Assembly: GCA_964612675.1 (NCBI GenBank)
Contig: CAZTDD010000169.1
Coordinates: 1 to 11,942 of the forward strand
Reading direction: 5' to 3'
DNA from: CAZTDD01 sp964612675
GTDB taxonomy: Bacteria > Hinthialibacterota > Hinthialibacteria > Hinthialibacterales > JAKPRU01
DNA length: 11,942 nt
Under the pieces are notes generated by a model. That model was given only the letters and a program-made list of their open reading frames with translations. It was not told the origin of the DNA and made no database searches. The translations under genes were made by a program, and so were the position numbers. Shown here piece by piece: positions 6,671 through 11,942 of the stretch (positions within the stretch are counted from its first letter, which is position 1; every line of letters begins with the position of its first letter).

Positions 6671-8493
6671 GACGAAAACGCTCATACACAGGCGGCGGAC
6701 TTCCTTCCGAGGAAGCTATTCTTCGTATTCGACGGGTAACCGTCGGCGTATCGCTCGTCGTCTCCATCCTCATTTTCCGCCTCTGGACATTACAATTCCT
6801 CGAAGGCGAACGATACAGCAAGGAATCCATTCAGAATTACGAGAAACGAGTCGAGATCGCCAGCCGCAGAGGTTCGATTCTCGACCGAAACCTCGATATC
6901 CTTGCCCAGGACGTATGGAACTACAACCTCCTGCTTGACAAAGGTATTCCCGAACCGGAAGAACTCTCCCGTCTCTTGGTCAGCCTGTCGGAAATCACGG
7001 GGTATTCGGAAGAAACTCTTCGCAGGAACCTGACAAGAAAACCACCGGACCGAAAAGGAAGGCGGCTGATCGTTCAGGGAATTCCTTTCCGAACCATGGT
7101 CGCGGTCGAAGAACGGTCCATCGAACTGCCGGGGATCGTCACGGAAAGAGTGCCGGGACGGGATTATCCCTGCGGCGACCTGGCTGCCCATGTCCTTGGT
7201 TATGTCGGCGAAATCGACCGCGATCGTCTCGACAAATGGCGTGACCGTGGCTATAGACAGGGCGACCGAATAGGAAAGCGGGGTGTGGAACTCGGGTATG
7301 AGGAATCCCTTCGAGGGAAAGACGGCGTTCAAATCGTTCAACTCGATAGTTTCGGACGGCAGCGAAATGTCCTTCGTGTGGAAGCCCCGCCTCAACAGGG
7401 GCAGGACGTCGTCCTGAATATCGATCTCGGCCTGCAGCGCAAAGCGGAAGAGATCCTTGGAGCCTCCCACGGTGTAATAATCGCGCTCGATCCCCGGACA
7501 GGGGGTGTCCTGGCGATGGCCAGCAGCCCCCGTTTCGATCCAAACACATACCGCCAGGACCTCGGGCGCCTCTGGAACGACGATAATCGACCGCTGACAC
7601 ATCGTGCGGTCGTAGGACTCTATGCGCCGGGCTCCGTATTCAAGATCTTCGAGTCCTTTGGTCTCGTGGACGAGGGGATTGTCGACGAGAACACCGAGGT
7701 GTTCTGTTCGGGGCAGTACGCTCCCTTCGGCGGGAATCAGATCTGGCGGTGCTGGCGCAGGTACGGTCACGGACGCACGGGGTTGGTGAATTCTCTGCGT
7801 ATCTCCTGCGACGTGTTCTTTTATAAAATGGCCGGACAACGAATGGGGATTACAAAGATCGCCGACTGGGCGCGAAAATTCCACCTGGGGATGCCCACAC
7901 AAGTCGATCTGCCGTACGAGAAGGCGGAGCCGTTCCCCTCGCGCGCCCTGTTCAAAGCCAGAGGCAAACCATGGTATGAGGGCTACACAATTAACGCTTC
8001 TATCGGCCAAGGCGACATACTCGTAACGCCTCTCCAGACCGCTGCCGCCATCGCCGCGGTCGCGAACGGAGGCACGATCTATCAGCCGCAGGTCGCGGCC
8101 GGAGTGATTCAATCCACTTCGCCTCGGCTACAGGTTGAACCGATTCAACCCAAGGTGCTCGGGACCATCGAGGCATCGGAAAAGGCCTGGCGACTGGTCC
8201 GCCAGGGAATATGGGAAGTAGTGAATGCCTACAACGGCACCGGACGACGCTGCAAGATCGAGGGATTTCCCATGATGGGAAAAACCGGTACGGCGGAGGT
8301 AGCCACGAAAGAACCCCACGCCTGGTATGTCTGTTTTGGACCGGTCGACGGTCCTGAATACGGAGACCGGATTCCTGAGATCGTCGTAGTCACTCTGTTG
8401 GAGCATGGCGGCCACGGCGGCGAGTCGGCGTCGCCTCTGGCAAAGGAACTTCTGGAGTTTTATCTGAGCGGTGGACACAAGACTATCGTATAA
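6667..8493 (+). CDS. mrdA: Penicillin-binding protein 2 (elongasome DD-transpeptidase)
   Basis: Class B PBP that cross-links lateral-wall peptidoglycan together with RodA. The protein is 608 aa. A basic cytoplasmic start MRRKRS is followed by one transmembrane helix (about 24-44), the dimerisation/pedestal domain with SRRGSILDRN (66-75), GYVGEIDRD and the RIGKRGVELGYEESLRGKDG stretch (201-220), and then the transpeptidase domain. Active-site motifs are S323-V-F-K326 after YAPG, S380-C-D, and K539-T-G in MGKTGTAE. C347, C362, H368 and C381 occupy the positions of the PBP2 zinc site. I chose ATG at 6667 because it forms the ATGA overlap with mreD and gives a normal N-terminus. The open frame extends 106 codons upstream inside mreD, but that sequence has no PBP character. 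It overlaps rodA by 23 bp. Confidence 0.97.
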   Translation: MRRKRSYTGGGLPSEEAILRIRRVTVGVSLVVSILIFRLWTLQFLEGERYSKESIQNYEKRVEIASRRGSILDRNLDILAQDVWNYNLLLDKGIPEPEELSRLLVSLSEITGYSEETLRRNLTRKPPDRKGRRLIVQGIPFRTMVAVEERSIELPGIVTERVPGRDYPCGDLAAHVLGYVGEIDRDRLDKWRDRGYRQGDRIGKRGVELGYEESLRGKDGVQIVQLDSFGRQRNVLRVEAPPQQGQDVVLNIDLGLQRKAEEILGASHGVIIALDPRTGGVLAMASSPRFDPNTYRQDLGRLWNDDNRPLTHRAVVGLYAPGSVFKIFESFGLVDEGIVDENTEVFCSGQYAPFGGNQIWRCWRRYGHGRTGLVNSLRISCDVFFYKMAGQRMGITKIADWARKFHLGMPTQVDLPYEKAEPFPSRALFKARGKPWYEGYTINASIGQGDILVTPLQTAAAIAAVANGGTIYQPQVAAGVIQSTSPRLQVEPIQPKVLGTIEASEKAWRLVRQGIWEVVNAYNGTGRRCKIEGFPMMGKTGTAEVATKEPHAWYVCFGPVDGPEYGDRIPEIVVVTLLEHGGHGGESASPLAKELLEFYLSGGHKTIV

Positions 8494-9727
8494 AATAGAC
8501 TGGCTCTTTCTCTTTAATGTGCTGGTATTGACCGTGATGGGACTCTTGATCCTTGCGGGCGCTACCCACGAACGGACCGGTATGGAGCAGCTCTGGGTCC
8601 GTCAAAGCGCTTGGGTTTTGATCGGCTTCACGGGGATTGCATTCTGCCTTCTTTTTCGAATAGAAACGCTGTTGCGGTTCTCATGGTTTTTCTATTTCCT
8701 CGGTCTCGGGCTTCTTGTCGTTGCTCTCTTTTCAAGAGAAATCAAAGGCGCTCATTCCTGGATCTTTATTCCCGGTGTGCCCATCGGGTTTCAGCCGTCG
8801 GAGTTCATGAAGGTTTTTACCGTCCTGTTTCTAGCTCACCGTTTGGCGCGGAGGGATGGCCATATCGAAGGGTTTTGGGGATTGTTCGAGCCGCTGTTGA
8901 TCGGAGCGATTCCCGCTGTCCTCGTGCTGGCGGAACCGGATATGGGAACCGCAATGGTCTATGCGCCGATTACGCTGGTGTTGATGTATGTTGCGGGACT
9001 GCATCCGGTGTATTTCGTACTCCTTTTTTCACCGTTTCTCGGATTTCTTGGGATATGGGTTCATCCCCTGTATTTCCTGGTCTGGTTGATTCTTGTCTGT
9101 GGCGTGTTGATTTATGCGATTGTCAAAGAAGTCACGTGGCCGGTACTCGGAACATTCGGTCTGGCGAATATCGGATCGTATATCGGCATGCGTTTATTTG
9201 CTCTGTCATTGTGGGAGAAGATACCGCTCCATTGGAAAAATCGCATCTACGGTTATATGGACCCATCCTTCGATCCCCAGAACATTAACTGGAACCTCAA
9301 TCAATCGAAAATCGCAATCGGATCGGCCGGTTTTTGGGGTCATGGTTGGGGGCAGGGGACACAGAGCAGTCTCCAGTTTCTTCCGGAGGTCGAGACGGAT
9401 TTCGTCTTTTCGGTTCTTGCCGAGCAGTGGGGATTTTTGGGATGCGGTATTTTCCTCCTTCTGATCATTTTATTAATCGTGCGCGGTTTGACAAAAGCCG
9501 CCGACAGCGAACACCTTGCGGGCTCGTTGGTCATCTGCGGGGTAATGACCCTGTATGCGAGTCATGTAATTATCAATGTCGGCATGTCGATGGGGCTCCT
9601 ACCAATTACCGGTCTTCCGCTGACGTTTGTTTCGAAAGGCGGGTCGTTCATGCTGACCAACCTGATGGCGGCCGGCCTTGTCATATCCGCCCAATTCCGG
9701 AGTCCACGGAATACGTTCCGCCGGTGA
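8471..9727 (+). CDS. rodA: Peptidoglycan glycosyltransferase RodA (SEDS family)
   Basis: Polytopic SEDS glycosyltransferase that polymerises lipid II in complex with PBP2. The protein is 418 aa, some 40 longer than typical RodA, the extra length being in the middle loops and helices (roughly 180-260). Family landmarks are IDWLFLFNVLVLTVMGLLIL (9-28), GAHSWIFIPGVPIGFQPSEFMK (93-114), LAEPDMGTAMV (153-163), GSAGFWGHGWGQGTQ (284-298), and FLPEVETDFVFSVLAEQWGFLG (303-324) with the conserved, probably catalytic Asp310. GLLPITGLPLTFVSKGGS (375-392) departs from the usual LPF..YGGS by T and K. The GTG start at 8471 overlaps mrdA by 23 bp and is needed to keep the first helix. Ribosome site is weak, so coupling to mrdA translation is likely. 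Confidence 0.96.
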   Translation: MDTRLSYKIDWLFLFNVLVLTVMGLLILAGATHERTGMEQLWVRQSAWVLIGFTGIAFCLLFRIETLLRFSWFFYFLGLGLLVVALFSREIKGAHSWIFIPGVPIGFQPSEFMKVFTVLFLAHRLARRDGHIEGFWGLFEPLLIGAIPAVLVLAEPDMGTAMVYAPITLVLMYVAGLHPVYFVLLFSPFLGFLGIWVHPLYFLVWLILVCGVLIYAIVKEVTWPVLGTFGLANIGSYIGMRLFALSLWEKIPLHWKNRIYGYMDPSFDPQNINWNLNQSKIAIGSAGFWGHGWGQGTQSSLQFLPEVETDFVFSVLAEQWGFLGCGIFLLLIILLIVRGLTKAADSEHLAGSLVICGVMTLYASHVIINVGMSMGLLPITGLPLTFVSKGGSFMLTNLMAAGLVISAQFRSPRNTFRR

Positions 9728-9789
9728 TTTGGCGCAAACACTGACCTTTTCAAACGCATATAGCAACAATTCCTTGTGCATTCTTTCTT

Positions 9790-10070
9790 GCCGCTGCTCC
9801 AGCAATGGGAGAAGTGCCGGTAAAGGCAATCGAGGGACGGTAATCGGGGAGGGCGAATCTCCCGATGAGCCGTCTGACCGTTTCGCCGCTGGACCAGCAA
9901 TGGGAGAAGTGCCGGTAAAGGCAATCGAGGGACGGTAATCGGGGAGGGNNNNNNNNNNNNNNNNNNNNNNNNNNNNNNNNNNNNNNNNNNNNNNNNNNNN
10001 NNNNNNNNNNNNNNNNNNNNNNNNNNNNNNNNNNNNNNNNNNNNNNNNCGAATCTCCCGATGAGCCGTCT
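9790..10070. repeat. 95-bp tandem repeat interrupted by gap
   Basis: Copy 1 spans 9790-9884. Copy 2 begins at 9885 and matches for 64 bases up to the gap at 9949. The 22 bases after the gap (10049-10070, CGAATCTCCCGATGAGCCGT onward) are exactly unit positions 65-86. The period is 95 bp, not a multiple of three. Within each unit ATCGGGGAG and CTCCCGAT can pair as a hairpin with a bulged G around GGCGAAT, and the gap breaks inside that hairpin. The true copy number is unknown. Confidence 0.85.
9949..10048. other. Assembly gap of 100 Ns
   Basis: Exactly 100 unknown bases, a customary placeholder for a gap of unknown size between scaffolded contigs. Both edges lie inside the 95-bp repeat in register, so the real sequence may hold zero or many extra repeat units, or an inserted element bounded by such repeats. 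Confidence 0.97.
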
Positions 10071-10124
10071 TTCCTTGTTCAAGACCAACGGCTCGCTGGA
10101 AGCCTCGCCCTCCCGGTTGTGCGT

Positions 10125-10143
10125 TTCACCCCAACGGGGTGAA
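10125..10143. repeat. Perfect 8-bp hairpin in composite repeat
   Basis: TTCACCCC (10125-10132) and GGGGTGAA (10136-10143) pair around AAC. There is no T-run on either side, so termination would have to be non-canonical. It is flanked by sequence that reads on the minus strand as SPGALPAGYSTSPRWGETHN, a pattern typical of dispersed repeats rather than of a gene. Confidence 0.75.
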
Positions 10144-10199
10144 GTACTATAGCCAGCGGGCAACGCCCCTGGAGAAGAGAAAGATTGCGTTGTCCGCAA

Positions 10200-11636
10200 T
10201 TACGGATGTGTATTCCCCTCAACGTGTGTCGTGTCTTCTCCTATTTGAGGTGCCGTGCCCAGGAGATTGTTGACAATCATATTGCCCTCGCCACCGCTGG
10301 CTTTCAGGGAAACCGATGCTGCATCCGTTCGGTCGTCTCGAATCAAGCAATCGGAGATGCGGCTGTGAGTCACATTCCGTAACAATACCCCAATAGTATC
10401 GCAATCGAGGATCGTACAGTTCGTTACATTTATCCTGCGGCAATTCTCAATTACCAACCCCGCCGGTTCGTTCCAAACGTTTGTGATGTGCAGACCCGTG
10501 AACGTACAGTCGTTGCTATTTCGCACAACGAGGCTGTTTTTCGCATCGAGACTGTTGCCGTAGTTGTAACGCGGATTCCGGTCGAAATTGTTCGGCCCCA
10601 CGACGATATTCGAGCAATCCTCGATCAGTAGATTGTGCGTGAATGCCATCCAAAATGTATTCCCCGCGATTGCCACGCCACGGCAGTCCTTCAAATGAAT
10701 ATTGTACTCCACGTCGCTGAGAACATTGCCGGTAATCGTCACGTTCCCCTCACGGACCGGATCGAGAACCTCGGTGGGATTGCTGCGGCCAACAATACGG
10801 ATATTCGCCGAGTCGGGCGACTGGTGGTTGTGTTGAATCGTACAGCCGGTAATCGCCACCTCGCCCGTACCGTGTGTGCTATTCCTGCAATCGATCAAGA
10901 CGTTCGCTGTGGGCGGGTTTTCCGGCCCCATGTTGCTTTCGATGTCGCAGCCGGTGATGTGGATATTGCGCACGTTTCCCTGCCGGGAGACAATCCCGCC
11001 GCCGTCATTGTAGCTGATGTGGCAACCCGTAATGTTGGATTGATGAAGATTAACATTGTCGTAATGGATGCCGATTCCCCGGTTTTCATAGATATGAGAG
11101 TCGGAAATGATTACGTTGCGGTTGTTTTCTGACAGGAGAATGCCGTGAAGTGCGTTGCGGACATGAACGCGGCTCACGGTCAGCTGCATGGTGCCGACCG
11201 CCTCGATGCCGACCGCCTCCGGATGATCCCCGACAACGGCTACACCGTCCACCAGCGGCATGCGCTGCCGATCCCAGACATCTTCTGCAAAACCTCCCGG
11301 ATCTGCCGATTTGAAATGCGTACCGACGAGCTTCAAAGCCGGTCCCGGACCCGCCATGACGATACGCGCGACTCCATCCCCGTAAACCGATGTGTAGCCG
11401 AGTTTGTCCAACTCGACCACGATCGGTTCTGTAATTCGATAGACGCCTTTCGGCAGTCGAACGACACCCACAGCCGCATCGACCGCTTTCTGAATCGCAG
11501 CGGTGTCGTCGGTCTTTCCATCGCCCACCGCGCCGTAGTCGCGGACATTCGCTTCCGGTGCGGCAGGTACGGGAATTGCCGACGCGATAATCAGTAAGAG
11601 AATAACAGATCCTGTTCCGAGTTTTTGTGAGCGCAT
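10200..11636 (-). CDS. Secreted right-handed beta-helix protein (pectate-lyase-3-like)
   Basis: Exported protein of 478 aa. The signal peptide has MRSQK, a hydrophobic core SVILLLIIASAIPV (10-23), and likely cleavage after VPA or PAA near 25-26. The mature start ANVRDYGAVGDGKTDDTAAIQKAVDAA (about 29-55) is the hallmark of the pectate lyase 3 / pectin-lyase-fold N-terminus. The rest is a ladder of parallel beta-helix coils rich in N/T/G turns (ISDSHIYENRGIGIHYDN, ITGCHISYNDGGGI, ITGCDIESN, ITGCTIQHN, ITGNVLSDV, IAGNTFWM, TGLHITN, VTNCTILDC, ISDCLIRDD), up to the C-terminus. Such proteins bind or cut polysaccharides or epimerise sugars; the catalytic residues cannot be told from sequence. I chose ATG at 11636 because an AAGGAGG site lies six bases upstream; ATG at 11669 would put 11 polar residues before the signal peptide. 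It is a single gene with no visible operon partner. Confidence 0.9.
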   Translation of the reverse strand: MRSQKLGTGSVILLLIIASAIPVPAAPEANVRDYGAVGDGKTDDTAAIQKAVDAAVGVVRLPKGVYRITEPIVVELDKLGYTSVYGDGVARIVMAGPGPALKLVGTHFKSADPGGFAEDVWDRQRMPLVDGVAVVGDHPEAVGIEAVGTMQLTVSRVHVRNALHGILLSENNRNVIISDSHIYENRGIGIHYDNVNLHQSNITGCHISYNDGGGIVSRQGNVRNIHITGCDIESNMGPENPPTANVLIDCRNSTHGTGEVAITGCTIQHNHQSPDSANIRIVGRSNPTEVLDPVREGNVTITGNVLSDVEYNIHLKDCRGVAIAGNTFWMAFTHNLLIEDCSNIVVGPNNFDRNPRYNYGNSLDAKNSLVVRNSNDCTFTGLHITNVWNEPAGLVIENCRRINVTNCTILDCDTIGVLLRNVTHSRISDCLIRDDRTDAASVSLKASGGEGNMIVNNLLGTAPQIGEDTTHVEGNTHP

Positions 11637-11641
11637 CTCGG

Positions 11642-11649
11642 TCCTCCTT
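11642..11649 (-). promoter_or_regulatory. Strong ribosome binding site of the beta-helix gene
   Basis: On the minus strand AAGGAGGA ends six bases before the ATG at 11636. This near-perfect Shine-Dalgarno sequence fixes the start and is the strongest in the window, implying efficient translation. Confidence 0.8.
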
Positions 11650-11768
11650 TTTGATCCACAGACATCCATGCTTCGGAGGTATGATCCAAGCAGGGAAGGA
11701 ATACTTCAACCCCTTCGGTATCTCCCCCAGGCTTGACGCTGTTGCAAAAAGTCCGGCGGAGTTCTTCC

Positions 11769-11800
11769 CCCTCTCCCTTTGGGAGAGGGCGGGGTGAGGG
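11769..11800. repeat. Palindromic repeat, second copy of the family at 141-180
   Basis: Arms CCCTCTCCC (11769-11777) and GGGAGAGGG (11781-11789) around TTT, followed by CGGGGTGAGGG. Arms and trailing motif match the copy inside the folB 3' end, in the same orientation. On the minus strand it reads PHPALSQRERG, a string very common for this type of dispersed repeat. Confidence 0.85.
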
Positions 11801-11942
11801 ATCTTTGCATGTTGCGTCATTCCTCCCTCTGTATTTAAGGAATTCCTGCCATCACAAACACCTTTTGCCTACGCTTGATTTGCTGTGTCTGGCGAATACA
11901 CAAGCTAATCATACTGCCCGAATCGAGTGCAATGATCGCCCC

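Larger units (their letters stand above)
9728..10199. other. Non-coding block between converging rodA and beta-helix gene
   Basis: About 470 bp including 100 Ns. It holds a 95-bp repeat, the assembly gap and a perfect hairpin, described separately. Open frames here only translate the repeats. I see no T-tract terminator after rodA. On the minus strand the section 10049-10175 reads as EGEASSEPLVLNKERRLIGRFALP-like peptide, resembling the REGEAPAEP type of dispersed repeat. Confidence 0.6.
11637..11942. other. Leader and upstream region of the beta-helix gene
   Basis: About 300 bp upstream of the minus-strand gene. It holds the ribosome site, a palindromic repeat at 11769-11800 and a moderately AT-rich stretch at 11820-11942. 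TATGAT-like words occur on the minus strand near 11912, but without a -35 at proper distance, so I do not call a promoter. No gene is evident. Confidence 0.5.

Noticed and set aside
9728..9789. Intrinsic terminator after rodA
   Set aside because: No stem followed by a T-tract could be found in this stretch.
9790..10070. CRISPR array
   Set aside because: The unit is 95 bp and repeats as a whole; there are no short repeats separated by unique spacers, and no cas genes are nearby.
11086..11820. 244-codon minus-strand open frame starting with MTQHAKIPHPALSQRERG
   Set aside because: It begins in the palindromic repeat and then runs out of frame through the beta-helix gene; its product is a low-complexity R/S/C/G-rich shadow.
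1..11942. tRNA, rRNA, transposase or phage genes
   Set aside because: No matching structure or coding motif was seen on either strand.

Overview
The window comes from a bacterial chromosome, probably a metagenome-assembled genome, because a run of exactly 100 Ns (9949-10048) looks like a scaffolding gap. GC content is moderate and coding density is high. The MreBCD/PBP2/RodA set points to a rod-shaped cell, probably with a Gram-negative type envelope. Short GC-rich palindromic repeats lie at gene ends. Read as protein they give strings such as PSPYPSPGGRG, PHPALSQRERG and EGEASSEP, which are frequent in Planctomycetes, Verrucomicrobia and related uncultivated phyla. That is only a weak hint, and the phylum cannot be fixed from this sequence.

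Layout: (1) Positions 1-3550, minus strand: a small cofactor operon reading unknown 224-aa protein -> bioD -> bioA -> folB. The first three genes overlap (TGATG junction, then 13 bp). folB follows 222 bp after bioA, across repeats. A 54-bp direct repeat at 1-54 and 712-765 lies just past the stop codon of bioA and again some 80 bp past that of folB. (2) Positions 3551-4152: a divergent intergenic region with a candidate promoter for each direction and a 9-bp-period repeat in the leader of the minus-strand operon. (3) Positions 4153-9727, plus strand: a complete elongasome operon mreB-mreC-mreD-mrdA(PBP2)-rodA, in which every junction after mreC overlaps. (4) Positions 9728-10199: a non-coding block between converging genes, with a 95-bp repeat interrupted by the assembly gap and a perfect hairpin. 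(5) Positions 10200-11636, minus strand: a secreted right-handed beta-helix protein with a strong ribosome binding site. (6) Positions 11637-11942: leader and another palindromic repeat.

How the genes work together: MreB filaments organise the MreC/MreD membrane scaffold, which activates the RodA glycosyltransferase and the PBP2 transpeptidase to build lateral-wall peptidoglycan. BioD and BioA carry out consecutive steps of biotin synthesis (KAPA -> DAPA -> dethiobiotin, BioA before BioD). FolB makes the pterin precursor of folate. The beta-helix protein probably acts on, or binds, extracellular carbohydrate.

I see no obviously new multi-gene system. The points most worth a second look are a Cys3-His variant of the PBP2 zinc site, a four-cysteine motif in BioA, the unrecognised gene coupled to bioD, and the repeat landscape.
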